Notes: a model not told the origin generated them from the letters alone. A DNA stretch of 57,952 nucleotides from Lachnospiraceae bacterium (GCA_017440375.1 JAFSHK010000064.1:1-57952), one strand, 5' to 3'. Shown: positions 17,644-27,963, counted from the stretch's first letter. A program made the numbers and translations.

Positions 17644-19824
17644 ATGGACAATAATCTAAACCAGTATGATGGTAATTATAATAATAACGGAAATCCAAAC
17701 GGTGGACAGGGCAGCGGAAATGGCGGTCCGAACAGACCGGGCGGTCCCGGCGGCAATGGAAACGATCCGAAGAAACAAAGCTTTGTGATACTGATTATTG
17801 CTGCGTTGGTTACCTTATTCAGTATCAGTATGTTTATGAAATTCATGACAGGTGCAACGAATCAGGAGATCAGCTATAACGAATTTATTACAATGATAGA
17901 AAATGATGAAATTGATAGCGTTGTAGTGGATTCTGATAGAATTACCATTTATCCAAAACAGGAAGAAACAGATAATCCGTTTATGTATGCATACGGAGGT
18001 ACTTCTTACTATACGGGCAAGATGGAAGAAGATGAAACTCTGACTGCAAGATTATTAGAGCACAATGTGGCAATTAACAAACAGGTGGCAGACAGCTCCA
18101 GTGTGATTATGACAGTGTTGCTTTATTACATTTTACCGATTCTGCTGATGTGGGGGCTTTTAAGTCTGCTGTTCCGTAAAATGGGAAAAGGCGGCGGCCC
18201 GATGGGAGTTGGTAAGAGCAACGCCAAGGTCTATGTACAGAAGGAAACCGGAATTACTTTTAAGGATGTAGCAGGTGAAGATGAAGCGAAAGAATCACTT
18301 GTCGAAGTCGTTGATTTCTTGCATAATCCGGGTAAATATTCTAAGATTGGTGCGAGATTGCCGAAGGGTGCGCTTTTGGTAGGACCTCCGGGTACCGGTA
18401 AAACCTTGCTTGCCAAGGCGGTTGCAGGAGAGGCACATGTACCGTTCTTCTCTTTATCAGGTTCTGATTTTATTGAATTGTATGTTGGTGTGGGTGCTTC
18501 CCGTGTACGTGATTTGTTTAAGGAAGCTGAGAAAAATGCCCCTTGTATCGTGTTTATCGATGAAATTGATGCCATCGGTAGAAGCCGTGATACGAAATAC
18601 GGCGGTGGTAACGAGGAACGTGAACAGACATTGAATCAGTTGCTTTCTGAAATGGATGGTTTTGATGCCAAGAAGGGTATCATTATTCTGGCAGCAACGA
18701 ACCGTCCGGAAATTCTGGATAAAGCTTTGCTTCGTCCGGGACGTTTTGATAGAAGAATTATTGTAGATAAACCGGATTTGAAAGGTCGAGTAGAAATCTT
18801 GAAAGTACATGCCAAAAATGTGCTTATGGATGAAACCGTAGACTTGGATGAAATTGCACTTGCAACTTCCGGTGCGGTTGGTTCTGACCTTGCCAATATG
18901 ATTAACGAGGCTGCTATCAATGCCGTTAAGATGGGAAGGGAATTTGTCAGCCAGAAGGATTTATTCGATGCCGTTGAGCAGGTGCTTGTCGGCAAAGAGA
19001 AAAAAGACCGTATCATGAGCAAAGAAGAGCGAAAGATAGTTTCTTATCATGAGGTAGGTCATGCACTTGTTAGTGCGTTACAGAAAAATTCAGAGCCGGT
19101 ACAGAAGATTACGATTGTACCAAGAACAATGGGTGCACTCGGTTATGTTATGCATGTGCCGGAAGAAGAAAAATATTTAAATACAGAAGCAGAGCTTCGT
19201 GACAGACTGGTCGGACTTCTGGGCGGTCGTGCTGCCGAAGAAATTGTATTTGATACCGTAACGACCGGTGCTGCAAATGATATTGAACAGGCAACCAGCA
19301 TCGCCCGTAATATGATTACTCGTTTCGGTATGAGCAAAAAGTTCGGTCTGATGGGACTTGCTACGGTAGAGAGCCAGTATCTTGACGGAAGAGCGTCCCT
19401 GACCTGTTCCGATGTAACGGCAGCAGATATTGATACAGAAGTTATGATAATGTTACGTGAAAGCTATGAAGAAGCGAAGAAGTTGTTAAAAGAAAATCGT
19501 GAGCTGATGGATAAACTGGCAGCCCACTTAATTGAGAAAGAAACGATTACCGGTAAAGAATTTATGAAAATTTACCGACAGGAAAAAGGTCTTCCGGAAC
19601 CGGAAGAAGACGACAAGAAGAAAGAAGATAAGAAGGATGACGGACAGAACGTAGCTGAATCTGTTTCGGCGGAAACGACCGGAGAAGCAAATCAGGAAGC
19701 TACGAATCAGGAAATTCCGAGTGAACCGGAGATGCCGATGCAGGAGCAGCCGGAAGCACCACAGGGTGATGTAGGTCTTTTCTCACAGGCAGAGATGCCA
19801 TCGAGTCAAAAGCAAAACGAATAA
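17644..19824 (+). CDS. ftsH: ATP-dependent zinc metalloprotease FtsH
   Basis: A 726-residue membrane AAA+ protease that degrades misfolded membrane proteins and unstable regulators. Two membrane segments (about 46-68 and 155-177) flank a small extracellular domain. Walker A GPPGTGKT is at 247-254, Walker B IVFIDEID at 302-309, the second region of homology at about 350-372 (ATNRP...RPGRFDR) and the zinc site HEVGH at 469-473. Two features are unusual: an N-terminal ~45-residue Asn/Gly/Pro-rich cytosolic tail and a C-terminal tail rich in Glu, Gln and Pro, neither conserved in the family. It has its own promoter and terminator. Confidence 0.97.
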   Translation: MDNNLNQYDGNYNNNGNPNGGQGSGNGGPNRPGGPGGNGNDPKKQSFVILIIAALVTLFSISMFMKFMTGATNQEISYNEFITMIENDEIDSVVVDSDRITIYPKQEETDNPFMYAYGGTSYYTGKMEEDETLTARLLEHNVAINKQVADSSSVIMTVLLYYILPILLMWGLLSLLFRKMGKGGGPMGVGKSNAKVYVQKETGITFKDVAGEDEAKESLVEVVDFLHNPGKYSKIGARLPKGALLVGPPGTGKTLLAKAVAGEAHVPFFSLSGSDFIELYVGVGASRVRDLFKEAEKNAPCIVFIDEIDAIGRSRDTKYGGGNEEREQTLNQLLSEMDGFDAKKGIIILAATNRPEILDKALLRPGRFDRRIIVDKPDLKGRVEILKVHAKNVLMDETVDLDEIALATSGAVGSDLANMINEAAINAVKMGREFVSQKDLFDAVEQVLVGKEKKDRIMSKEERKIVSYHEVGHALVSALQKNSEPVQKITIVPRTMGALGYVMHVPEEEKYLNTEAELRDRLVGLLGGRAAEEIVFDTVTTGAANDIEQATSIARNMITRFGMSKKFGLMGLATVESQYLDGRASLTCSDVTAADIDTEVMIMLRESYEEAKKLLKENRELMDKLAAHLIEKETITGKEFMKIYRQEKGLPEPEEDDKKKEDKKDDGQNVAESVSAETTGEANQEATNQEIPSEPEMPMQEQPEAPQGDVGLFSQAEMPSSQKQNE

Positions 19825-19831
19825 GAACAGG

Positions 19832-19861
19832 GGCAAAGTCGTAAACAGGCTTTGCCTTTTC
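19832..19861 (+). terminator. Terminator of ftsH
   Basis: GGCAAAG (19832-19838) pairs with CTTTGCC (19850-19856) across 11 nt, followed by TTTTCTT. Confidence 0.65.
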
Positions 19862-19899
19862 TTACTGTTTTCGATAGAATGAAAGCATGGAGGAAAAAT

Positions 19900-21771
19900 A
19901 TGTTTGATATAACAGAAGAGTTAAAAAAGTTACCCAACAGTCCGGGTGTTTATATCATGCACGATGCAGAGGATGCTATTATTTATGTGGGTAAAGCAAT
20001 TAATCTGCATAACCGGGTTCGCTCCTACTTTCGTAAAATCGTAGGACGGGGACCACAGATTGATAAGATGGTTGCCCAAATTGCCCGTTTCGAATATATC
20101 GTGACAGATTCTGAACTGGAAGCACTTGTTTTGGAAAATAATCTGATAAAAGAGCATAGTCCGAAATATAATACGATGTTAAAGGATGATAAAACATACC
20201 CTTACATTAAAGTAACGATGGGGGAAGAGTATCCACGGATTTTGCTTTCCAGAGAAATGAAAAAAGATAAATCAAAATATTTCGGACCGTATACCAGTGC
20301 GACAGCAGTAAAAGATACAATTGATTTAATGAATAAGCTCTATCAGCTACGAACCTGTAATCGGAAACTGCCAAGAGATATCGGGATGGAACGTCCCTGT
20401 CTGAATTACCATATTAAGCAATGTCTTGCGCCTTGTCAGGAATACATCAGTCAAGAGGATTATCGAGCGAGAGTAGAGCAGGCATTGGATTTTCTGAATG
20501 GAAATTATAAACCGATACTGAAGGAGTTAGAACAGAAAATGCAGGAAGCTTCGGAGCAACTGGAGTTCGAAGAAGCGATTCGCTATCGGGATTTATTTAA
20601 CAGTGTGAAGAGTGTGGCACAGAAACAGAAAATTACCGACAGTGTCGGAGAAGATAAAGATATTATTGCACTGGCAAAGGATGAAACCGATGCTGTTGTA
20701 CAGGTCTTTTTTGTGCGGGATGGCAAGCTGATCGGCAGAGAGCATTTTTATATGATGCATGTGGATGGTTATGACAGTGCACAGATACTACTTGATTTTG
20801 TGAAGCAATTTTACGCAGGAACTCCCTTTATTCCCAAGGAACTGATGTTACAGGAAGAGATTGCGGATATTGAAATTCTGGAAAAATGGCTGAGTACAAA
20901 AAAAGGCAGCAGAGTATATTTGCGTGTGCCCAAAAAGGGAAGTAAAGAGAAGTTGGTAGAACTGGCAGCACAGAATGCACATCTGGTTCTCAGTCAGGAC
21001 AAAGAACGAATTAAGAGAGAAGAAGGACGTACGATTGGTGCGGTTCGGGAAATTGCTTCTTTGCTTGACTTGGAATCCATTCATCGCATGGAGGCTTTTG
21101 ATATTTCTAACATTAGCGGTTTTGCGAATGTAGGTTCTATGGTAGTTTATGAAAAAGGAAAACCGAAGCGGAGTGATTATCGTAAATTTAAGATACAATC
21201 CGTTTCCGGACCGGATGATTATGCTTGTATGAAAGAAGTGCTTACAAGACGTTTTGTGCATGGAATGGAAGAACGAGCAGAACTTGACCGAAAAGAAATT
21301 GACAAAGAATTTGGAAGTTTTACAAAGTTTCCGGATTTGCTTCTGATGGACGGTGGTCGAGGACAGGTTAATATTGCCTTACAGGTTCTTAATGAATTGC
21401 ACATTGATATCCCTGTTTGCGGTATGGTAAAAGATGATAACCACCGAACGAGGGGGTTATACTATCATAATGTAGAAATTCCGATTGACACACATTCGGA
21501 AGGGTTTAAGCTGATTACGCGTATTCAGGATGAAGCACACCGATTTGCGATTGAGTATCACCGTTCTTTGCGTTCGAAGTCACAAGTGAAGTCTGTTCTG
21601 GATGAAATCCCGGGAGTAGGACCGGCCAGAAGGAAAGCGTTGATGAAACATTTTAAATCAATCGATGAGATAAAGAATGCCTCGGTAGAGCAATTATGCG
21701 AGGTTTCAGAAATTCCGGAACACATTGCGAATCAGATTTATGAATTTTTCCATGAAGATGTCAGTTCATAA
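19900..21771 (+). CDS. uvrC: Excinuclease ABC subunit C
   Basis: A 623-residue nucleotide excision repair nuclease that cuts on both sides of a UvrB-bound lesion. The GIY-YIG domain is at about 10-95 (NSPGVYIM and IIYVGKA), the UVR motif at about 200-235, the RNase H-like second nuclease from about 380 (FDISNISG and [10 protein letters not shown]) and helix-hairpin-helix repeats at the end ([16 protein letters not shown]). ATG 19900 is chosen because GGAGG is just upstream; the longer frame from 19852 would run through the ftsH terminator. Confidence 0.95.
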   Translation: MFDITEELKKLPNSPGVYIMHDAEDAIIYVGKAINLHNRVRSYFRKIVGRGPQIDKMVAQIARFEYIVTDSELEALVLENNLIKEHSPKYNTMLKDDKTYPYIKVTMGEEYPRILLSREMKKDKSKYFGPYTSATAVKDTIDLMNKLYQLRTCNRKLPRDIGMERPCLNYHIKQCLAPCQEYISQEDYRARVEQALDFLNGNYKPILKELEQKMQEASEQLEFEEAIRYRDLFNSVKSVAQKQKITDSVGEDKDIIALAKDETDAVVQVFFVRDGKLIGREHFYMMHVDGYDSAQILLDFVKQFYAGTPFIPKELMLQEEIADIEILEKWLSTKKGSRVYLRVPKKGSKEKLVELAAQNAHLVLSQDKERIKREEGRTIGAVREIASLLDLESIHRMEAFDISNISGFANVGSMVVYEKGKPKRSDYRKFKIQSVSGPDDYACMKEVLTRRFVHGMEERAELDRKEIDKEFGSFTKFPDLLLMDGGRGQVNIALQVLNELHIDIPVCGMVKDDNHRTRGLYYHNVEIPIDTHSEGFKLITRIQDEAHRFAIEYHRSLRSKSQVKSVLDEIPGVGPARRKALMKHFKSIDEIKNASVEQLCEVSEIPEHIANQIYEFFHEDVSS

Positions 21772-21783
21772 GGTCGTGATTTA

Positions 21784-21812
21784 TTGCTATTACCGAGGGA
21801 TTGTGCTACAAT
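21784..21812 (+). promoter_or_regulatory. Promoter of the hprK cluster
   Basis: TTGCTA (21784-21789), a 17-bp spacer and TACAAT (21807-21812) with an extended TG one base upstream of the -10 box. It lies about 50 bp before hprK. Confidence 0.65.
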
Positions 21813-21862
21813 AAGACCGCTGGGAAGATAGTAGAAAACCATACAGATAAAGGAGAGGGGCT

Positions 21863-22804
21863 ATGGCAAGTATCAGTTTAACAAAAGTAATTGAGAAAAT
21901 GAAATGGGAAAATCTCACACCAGAGATTGATATTTCCAAAATTAAGGTAACACAGCCGGATATTAACCGTCCTGCATTGCAGATGGCAGGTTATTTTGAG
22001 CATTTTGCAGCAACTCGTTTGCAGATAATCGGTTTCGTGGAGTATTCTTATATGAATAGTCTGGACGAAGAAACGAAGAAAGAGATATATGAGAAATTAT
22101 TGAATAATCCGATTCCGGGCGTTGTTTTTTGTAGAGAGTTATATCCGGATGAATTGTTTAAGGAAATTGCAATGAAACATGGTGTGCCGATTTTGATGAG
22201 TAAAAAAGCAACCTCCGCATGTATGGCGGAAATCATTCGTTGGTTGAATGTAAAGCTGGCACCTTGTATTTCTGTTCACGGTGTATTGGTAGACGTTTAT
22301 GGAGAAGGTGTTTTGATTACCGGAGAAAGCGGAATTGGTAAGTCGGAAGCGGCTCTTGAGCTTGTCAAGAGAGGACATCGTCTGGTAACGGATGATGTGG
22401 TAGAACTTCGTAGAGTCAGTGATGATACACTGATTGGTTCTGCGCCGGATATTACGAAGCATTTTATCGAACTTCGTGGTATTGGTATTGTTGATATTAA
22501 AGCACTTTACGGTGCATCCAGCGTAAAAGATACCCAGTCCATTGATTTGGTTATCCGTCTGGAAGACTGGGACAGAGACAAAGAGTATGATCGTCTTGGC
22601 TTAGAAGAGGAATATACAGAGTATCTTGGAAATAAGGTGGTCTGCCACAATATTCCGGTCAGACCGGGACGTAACCTTGCGGTTATTTGCGAGTCGGCAG
22701 CCGTTAACCATCGTCAGAAGAAGATGGGTTATAATGCTGCACAGGAATTATACCATCGTGTACAGAATTCCCTTGCGAAGAAGCGCGACGAAGATGAAGA
22801 GTAG
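21863..22804 (+). CDS. hprK: HPr kinase/phosphorylase
   Basis: A 313-residue bifunctional enzyme that phosphorylates Ser46 of HPr and Crh when glycolytic intermediates and ATP are high, and removes it when phosphate rises. The P-loop GESGIGKS is at 154-161, preceded by the conserved H139 in SVHGVLVD. The C-terminal ELRGIGIVDI and RPGRNLAVI segments match the family, as does the length. AAAGGAGAGGGG precedes the ATG. The product of 26587, four genes downstream, is a plausible substrate, so sensor and target are in one cluster. Confidence 0.95.
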   Translation: MASISLTKVIEKMKWENLTPEIDISKIKVTQPDINRPALQMAGYFEHFAATRLQIIGFVEYSYMNSLDEETKKEIYEKLLNNPIPGVVFCRELYPDELFKEIAMKHGVPILMSKKATSACMAEIIRWLNVKLAPCISVHGVLVDVYGEGVLITGESGIGKSEAALELVKRGHRLVTDDVVELRRVSDDTLIGSAPDITKHFIELRGIGIVDIKALYGASSVKDTQSIDLVIRLEDWDRDKEYDRLGLEEEYTEYLGNKVVCHNIPVRPGRNLAVICESAAVNHRQKKMGYNAAQELYHRVQNSLAKKRDEDEE

Positions 22805-22831
22805 TAACTAAGAAAGGAATGGAGTGTAAAA

Positions 22832-23770
22832 ATGGCAAATTATGTATTTGGAGTAGATGTAGGCGGTACAACCGTGAAATTAGGATTGTTTGATATTAAC
22901 GGCAATGTTCTTGATAAATGGGAGATTCCAACCAGAACAGAAAACGGCGGTGAGAAGATTTTACCTGATATTGCAGCAAGCATTGAAGCAAAAATGACAG
23001 AAAAAAGCATTGCAAAGGATGATGTAGCAGGTGTTGGTGTAGGTGTTCCGGGACCGGTTGATGGAGACGGCATTGTGCACAAGGCAGTTAATCTCGGCTG
23101 GAATCAGTTTGATTTAAAGAAAGAGCTTACAGCACTTCTTGATGGTATGCGTGTAGAAGGTGGTAACGATGCAAACGTAGCTGCACTTGGCGAGATGTGG
23201 AAAGGCGGCGGACAGGGTCATAAGAACCTTGTTGCGGTAACATTAGGAACCGGTGTTGGCGGTGGTATTATCATCAATGGTAAGATTATGACCGGTGCAA
23301 CAGGTGCAGGCGGCGAAATCGGACACATTCATGTAGAAGATAATGAAACAGAGAAATGTGGCTGCGGTAATTGTGGATGTCTGGAAGAATATGCTTCTGC
23401 AACCGGTATTACAAGATTGGCAAACAGAGCTTTGAAAGCAAGTGATAAAGACAGTGTTTTAAGAAACGGCGAAGTATCTGCTAAGACTGTTTTTGATGCA
23501 GTGAAAGCAGGAGATGAGTTAGCCATTGAAGTAGCAAAACAGTTCGGAGAATATCTGGGTAAAGGACTCGGTGTTATTGCCGGTGTTATCAATCCGGAAA
23601 TTTTCGTTATCGGAGGCGGTGTTTCCAAAGCGGGAGAAGTCTTATTTGATTATATTAAACCGGCATTTGAGGCAACTGTATTCCATGCCTGCAAGGATAC
23701 CATTTTTGCATTGGCAACCTTGGGAAATGATGCAGGTATTTATGGTGCTGCCAAAATGGTATTAGATTAA
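22832..23770 (+). CDS. glcK: ROK family glucokinase
   Basis: A 312-residue kinase that makes glucose 6-phosphate. The ATP motif DVGGTTVKLG is at about 9-18, the sugar-binding EGGNDANVAALGE at about 109-121 and the ROK signature CGCGNCGCLEE, a zinc-binding cluster, at about 174-184. No DNA-binding domain is present, so it is an enzyme and not a repressor. It follows hprK by 27 nt, coupling glucose entry to the catabolite-control sensor. Confidence 0.92.
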   Translation: MANYVFGVDVGGTTVKLGLFDINGNVLDKWEIPTRTENGGEKILPDIAASIEAKMTEKSIAKDDVAGVGVGVPGPVDGDGIVHKAVNLGWNQFDLKKELTALLDGMRVEGGNDANVAALGEMWKGGGQGHKNLVAVTLGTGVGGGIIINGKIMTGATGAGGEIGHIHVEDNETEKCGCGNCGCLEEYASATGITRLANRALKASDKDSVLRNGEVSAKTVFDAVKAGDELAIEVAKQFGEYLGKGLGVIAGVINPEIFVIGGGVSKAGEVLFDYIKPAFEATVFHACKDTIFALATLGNDAGIYGAAKMVLD

Positions 23771-23785
23771 TCGTTACGGAGTATA

Positions 23786-24772
23786 ATGAAAATAAACGCA
23801 AGTGAGTCTGAAGGAGTGAAGGCTCCTTGTATAAGAAATGTGAAGGTGCGAAAAGTGAGCTTGAATACAGATATGTATGATTATATTAAAAGTATTGTAC
23901 CAAGAGAAAGATTGCTTTTTGATGAACCTATGAGCAATCATACGACATTCAGAGTAGGCGGAGAAGCAGATTGCATGATTTTAATTGAAGAGGAAGATGA
24001 ACTTCTGAAGCTGATTCCTTTCTTCCGGAAAATCGAGCAAGATTATTTTGTGCTGGGCAATGGTAGTAATCTTCTGGTAGGTGATAAAGGCTATCGGGGG
24101 ATTGTACTGAAATTGGGAGAAGGCATGAAACAGATTATTGTGGAAGAAAATTGTATTCATGTTCAGGCAGGAGCACTGTTGTCCGCGACAGCAGTGGTAG
24201 CCAGAGACGCAGGACTGACAGGAATGGAATTTGCAGCGGGAATTCCGGGCAGTGTGGGTGGTGCCATTGTTATGAATGCAGGTGCCTATGACGGAGAAAT
24301 GAAGCAGATTGTAGAATCTGTCAAGGTGATGAATCAGGAAGGGGAAATTATGGTTCTGGATAATGATACGATGGAGTTTGGCTATCGTACCAGTATCATT
24401 AAAAACAGACCGTTTGTTGTATTGGAAGTTGTTTTACAATTACAAACCGGAGATAAGGATGAAATTCAGGCGAAAATGGATGAGCTGGCTGAGAAACGAC
24501 GCAGTAAGCAACCATTGAATTATCCCAGCGCGGGCAGTACTTTTAAACGTCCGGAGGGACATTTTGCCGGGAAACTGATTATGGAGGCGAATATGAGAGG
24601 TTTCCGTATCGGTGGCGCGCAGGTTTCTGAGAAACATTGTGGTTTTGTTGTAAATACCGGCAAGGCAACGGCTGCCGATATTAAGGAAGTCATTGAAGAA
24701 GTACAGACGAGAGTGAAGGAACGTTTTCATGTTACACTGGAACCGGAAGTGATTTTTCTGGGAGAATTTTAA
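23786..24772 (+). CDS. murB: UDP-N-acetylenolpyruvoylglucosamine reductase
   Basis: A 328-residue FAD enzyme of the second step in peptidoglycan precursor synthesis. The FAD-binding segment GNGSNLLVGD and GIPGSVGGAIVMNAGAY, and the catalytic NYPSAGSTFKRP, are clear. An N-terminal ~30-residue extension precedes the usual family start; an alternative ATG at 23873 has a poor ribosome site whereas ACGGAG lies before 23786, so the long form is preferred. It follows glucokinase by 15 nt. Confidence 0.93.
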   Translation: MKINASESEGVKAPCIRNVKVRKVSLNTDMYDYIKSIVPRERLLFDEPMSNHTTFRVGGEADCMILIEEEDELLKLIPFFRKIEQDYFVLGNGSNLLVGDKGYRGIVLKLGEGMKQIIVEENCIHVQAGALLSATAVVARDAGLTGMEFAAGIPGSVGGAIVMNAGAYDGEMKQIVESVKVMNQEGEIMVLDNDTMEFGYRTSIIKNRPFVVLEVVLQLQTGDKDEIQAKMDELAEKRRSKQPLNYPSAGSTFKRPEGHFAGKLIMEANMRGFRIGGAQVSEKHCGFVVNTGKATAADIKEVIEEVQTRVKERFHVTLEPEVIFLGEF

Positions 24773-24827
24773 ATAATAAGGTTCAAACTGTGAACCATAA
24801 AACGGATAAGTGCAAGAGGATAGACAG

Positions 24828-25691
24828 ATGAGATTTGTAGTAGTAACCGGCATGAGTGGCGGTGGGAAAAGTACAGCGTTGAAAATGTTAGAAGATTTGG
24901 GCTTTTATTGCGTTGATAATCTTCCGGTACCTTTAATAGAAAAGTTTGTAGAACTGATTGCAACCCCGGACAGTGAAATTACAAAAGTGGCGTTAGGGCT
25001 GGATGTGCGTGCAGACCAGCCTTTTGGTGATGTTCAGAAAACGTTGGAGAAATTGCAGAGAGATGGTTATTCCTTCGAAATTCTTTTCATGAATGCCAGC
25101 GATGCGGTATTGGTGAAACGCTATAAGGAGACGCGAAGAATCCATCCGCTTTCTCCGGACGGCAGAATTGAAGATGGCGTAAAACATGAAAGAAAAATTT
25201 TGAATGATATTCAGAAAAAAGCGGATTATGTTCTTGACACTTCAAATTTATTAACCCGAGAATTGAAAGAAGAAATGGATCGTATTTTTATTAAGAATGA
25301 AGAATACAATTCCTTGATGGTTACGATTCTTTCTTTTGGTTTTAAAAATGGGATTCCGGCAGATGCTGATTTAGTATTCGATGTTCGTTTTTTACCGAAT
25401 CCGTTCTATATTGATGAGTTAAAGCATAAAACTGGTAATGACAAGGAAGTACAGGATTATGTTATGAGTTTTCCGGAAGCGGGAGATTTCATGGACAAGC
25501 TGATAGATATGCTGGATTTTTTGATTCCTAATTATGTGAAAGAAGGAAAATATCAGTTGGTCGTAGGAATTGGATGTACCGGAGGACAGCATCGAAGTGT
25601 AACGCTTGCAAATGAACTGTATGCGTGTATGAAAGATCATGGAAACTATGGTATGAAGCTGTATCACAGGGATGTGAAAAAGGGAGTATAA
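24828..25691 (+). CDS. rapZ: RapZ/YvcJ family nucleotide-binding protein
   Basis: A 287-residue P-loop protein. GMSGGGKST at 8-16 is the Walker A motif, and GIGCTGGQHRSV near 245-256 is the conserved C-terminal segment. In E. coli RapZ directs RNase E to small RNAs of glucosamine metabolism; the Firmicute YvcJ binds nucleotides and affects competence, with a less clear role. ATG 24828 with AAGAGGAT upstream is preferred to GTG 24810. It lies 55 nt after murB. Confidence 0.92.
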   Translation: MRFVVVTGMSGGGKSTALKMLEDLGFYCVDNLPVPLIEKFVELIATPDSEITKVALGLDVRADQPFGDVQKTLEKLQRDGYSFEILFMNASDAVLVKRYKETRRIHPLSPDGRIEDGVKHERKILNDIQKKADYVLDTSNLLTRELKEEMDRIFIKNEEYNSLMVTILSFGFKNGIPADADLVFDVRFLPNPFYIDELKHKTGNDKEVQDYVMSFPEAGDFMDKLIDMLDFLIPNYVKEGKYQLVVGIGCTGGQHRSVTLANELYACMKDHGNYGMKLYHRDVKKGV

Positions 25692-25693
25692 GG

Positions 25694-26572
25694 ATGTCTT
25701 TTTCCAGAACAGTTAAAGAAGAATTGGCCACATACATCAATCCGGCAAGACATTGTCAATTAGCTGAATTAGCGGCATTAATACATTTTGGCGGACATCT
25801 CTCGGAAGATGGACAGCACTTGTTGGTGGAAATAGAAAACGAATCCGTTGCCAGAAAATGCTTTACATTATTACAAAAAACATATAATATAGATAATGTT
25901 ATGCGGCAAGAAGACGAAGAGAAGGTTTTGCAAGGCTTGCATTTATATGACGAAGCAAGCAAAGGGATATCGTTGGATAGACCGGTAAGTTCTCTTTTGA
26001 TAAAAAATAGTTGCTGCGCAAGGGCTTTTTTGAGAGGTGCTTTTCTATGCATTGGTTCGATGAGCGATCCGGAGAAAAGTTACCATCTGGAGTTTGTTTG
26101 CAATGAGCCGGAGCAGGCAGAACAATTACAGAGTATTATTCAGGAATTTGAAATAGAAGCCAAAATTATTAAACGTAAAAAATATTATGTGGTATATTTA
26201 AAAGAAGGAGCAGGGCTTGTTGATTTACTAAATGTGATGGGTGCCCATGTTTCCTTGATGAATTTGGAGAATCTCCGTATTGTGAAGGAGATGCGTAACT
26301 CCATTAACAGGCGTGTGAATTGTGAGGCGGCAAATATTACGAAAACCGTGAATGCAGCTTCAAAACAGATTGAAGATATTCTTTTGATAAAAGAGCGTTA
26401 TGGATTTGAAAATTTACCGGAAAATCTGCGCCAGATGGCAGAAGTCCGGTTAGAATATCCGGAAGCTACTTTGAAGGAACTGGGTGAGTATTTAGAACCT
26501 GCAGTAGGAAAATCCGGAGTGAACCATCGTTTGAGAAAACTGAGTGAGATAGCTGATCATATGAGGTTGTAA
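25694..26572 (+). CDS. whiA: DNA-binding protein WhiA
   Basis: A 292-residue protein with an N-terminal LAGLIDADG-like fold without nuclease residues (about 20-200) and a C-terminal helix-turn-helix (about 205-290; GKSGVNHRLRKLSEIA). WhiA controls sporulation septation in actinomycetes and affects cell division and nucleoid biology in Firmicutes. ATG 25694 lies 2 nt after the rapZ stop, so translation is coupled; upstream in-frame codons lie inside rapZ. In Bacillus a yvcK/glmR gene separates these two; here it is absent. Confidence 0.93.
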   Translation: MSFSRTVKEELATYINPARHCQLAELAALIHFGGHLSEDGQHLLVEIENESVARKCFTLLQKTYNIDNVMRQEDEEKVLQGLHLYDEASKGISLDRPVSSLLIKNSCCARAFLRGAFLCIGSMSDPEKSYHLEFVCNEPEQAEQLQSIIQEFEIEAKIIKRKKYYVVYLKEGAGLVDLLNVMGAHVSLMNLENLRIVKEMRNSINRRVNCEAANITKTVNAASKQIEDILLIKERYGFENLPENLRQMAEVRLEYPEATLKELGEYLEPAVGKSGVNHRLRKLSEIADHMRL

Positions 26573-26586
26573 AGGAGGAGAATATT

Positions 26587-26841
26587 ATGATTCAAAAATC
26601 TGTCCAAATTAAGTTAGAAGGCGGCTTAGAAGCAAGACCGGTAGCGATGCTCGTACAGGTAGCAAGTCAGTATGAAAGTACTGTGTACATTGAGTGCGCA
26701 GACAAGAAAGTGAATGCTAAGAGCATCATGGGTATGATGAGTCTTGGACTTGACAGCGGTGAAGCTGTAACTGTAATTGCAGACGGAAGCGATGAAGCAG
26801 AAGCAGTTGCAGGAATTGAAAACTTTTTAGGCGGCAAATAG
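26587..26841 (+). CDS. crh: Crh-like HPr paralogue lacking the PTS histidine
   Basis: An 84-residue HPr-fold protein. The site that carries His15 in HPr (GLHARP) reads GLEARP here, with Glu at position 15, so PTS phosphotransfer from enzyme I is not possible. The regulatory Ser46 in KSIMGMMSL is kept, with the hydrophobic patch needed by HprK and CcpA. Bacillus Crh has Gln15, also lies downstream of whiA and works only as a CcpA corepressor after Ser46 phosphorylation. By motif and position this is the same kind of protein. AAAGGAGG precedes the ATG. Confidence 0.85.
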   Translation: MIQKSVQIKLEGGLEARPVAMLVQVASQYESTVYIECADKKVNAKSIMGMMSLGLDSGEAVTVIADGSDEAEAVAGIENFLGGK

Positions 26842-26854
26842 TAAGGCAGAAGGT

Positions 26855-26888
26855 AAAAGAGATTTCCATGTGCGGAAATCTCTTTTTT
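26855..26888 (+). terminator. Terminator of the hprK-crh cluster
   Basis: AAAAGAGATTTCC (26855-26867) pairs perfectly with GGAAATCTCTTTT (26874-26886) across 6 nt and ends in a T run. The ribosome site of the next gene (TAGGAG) begins in this T run, so some readthrough may be intended. Confidence 0.85.
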
Positions 26889-26899
26889 AGGAGAATGCA

Positions 26900-27790
26900 A
26901 TGGATAAGAAAATGTTTTTTGTTTATAATCCACGAGCTGGAAAGGCACAAATCAGAAGTAATCTGTTGGATATCATTGATATTTTTGTCAAAGCCGGTTA
27001 TGAGGTAACCGTTTATCCTACACAGGCAGCCGGCGATGCTATTGAAGCAGTTAAAACGCGTAGAGAAGGTTATGATATTGTTGCATGCAGTGGCGGTGAT
27101 GGAACCTTAGATGAAGTAGTTGCCGGTATGATGCAGTGTGAAGAGAAGTTGCCGATAGGATATGTGCCGGCAGGAAGTACGAATGATTTTGCCAATAGTC
27201 TTGGAATTCCGCGGAGTATGAAAAAGGCGGCAAATATTGTAGTGAATGGCGAAAATTTCTTATGCGATATTGGCTCCTTTAACGACGAGAGTTTTGTTTA
27301 TATTGCAGCATTTGGAATATTTACCAGTGTCTCCTATGAAACGAAGCAGGATGTAAAAAATATTTTGGGGCATACTGCATATTTAATTGAAGGCGTAAAA
27401 AGTCTTTCAACGATTAAAAGTTACCATTTGAAAGTGAACTATGATGATGTTTGTCTGGAAGATGATTTCTTATTCGGAATGATTACCAATTCTAATTCAG
27501 TAGGTGGATTTAAAGGAATTACTGGAAAAAATGTGGAATTGAATGACGGTTTGTTTGAAGTAATGCTGATACGCAAGCCAATAAACCCGTTAGAACTGAA
27601 TAATATTGTAACGGCACTTGTAGATAAAAAAAATCATTCGGATGCAATCCACTATTTCAAAACATCTCACATCACCATAGAGTCGGAAACACCGTTGGCA
27701 TGGACGCTAGACGGTGAATTTGGAGGAGAGCATAGGAAAGCTGTGATTGAAAATAGAAAAGAAGCACTTGAAATAAGGGTGCCAAAGTAA
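26900..27790 (+). CDS. Diacylglycerol kinase family lipid kinase
   Basis: A 296-residue member of the DagK/YegS lipid kinase family. The nucleotide-binding signature SGGDGTLDEV (about 60-69) and the YNPRAGK start (about 8-14) are clear; VPAGSTNDFANSLGIP is the next conserved block. Such enzymes return diacylglycerol from lipoteichoic acid synthesis to phosphatidate, or act on related lipids. It may be transcribed by readthrough of the terminator directly before it. Confidence 0.88.
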   Translation: MDKKMFFVYNPRAGKAQIRSNLLDIIDIFVKAGYEVTVYPTQAAGDAIEAVKTRREGYDIVACSGGDGTLDEVVAGMMQCEEKLPIGYVPAGSTNDFANSLGIPRSMKKAANIVVNGENFLCDIGSFNDESFVYIAAFGIFTSVSYETKQDVKNILGHTAYLIEGVKSLSTIKSYHLKVNYDDVCLEDDFLFGMITNSNSVGGFKGITGKNVELNDGLFEVMLIRKPINPLELNNIVTALVDKKNHSDAIHYFKTSHITIESETPLAWTLDGEFGGEHRKAVIENRKEALEIRVPK

Positions 27791-27863
27791 ACAAGTTACA
27801 TTGACATATATGTAACAAGATTTTCACCAATGACATTTTCAGATATATTTTCGTAGAATATAT

Positions 27864-27892
27864 TTGCGTAAGGCTCATCTTTGGGGTATAAT
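27864..27892 (+). promoter_or_regulatory. Promoter of fba
   Basis: TTGCGT (27864-27869), 17 bp, TATAAT (27887-27892), about 70 bp before the aldolase start. Confidence 0.65.
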
Positions 27893-27963
27893 AGGAACGA
27901 TAGTTAGCATCCGGCTTATAGTCGGTCAAAATAATTACAAAATTAAGAAAGGTGGTAAAAACA

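Noticed and set aside
19852..19899. Longer N-terminal form of UvrC
   Set aside because: These codons lie in the ftsH terminator and lack a ribosome site; GGAGG directly precedes ATG 19900.
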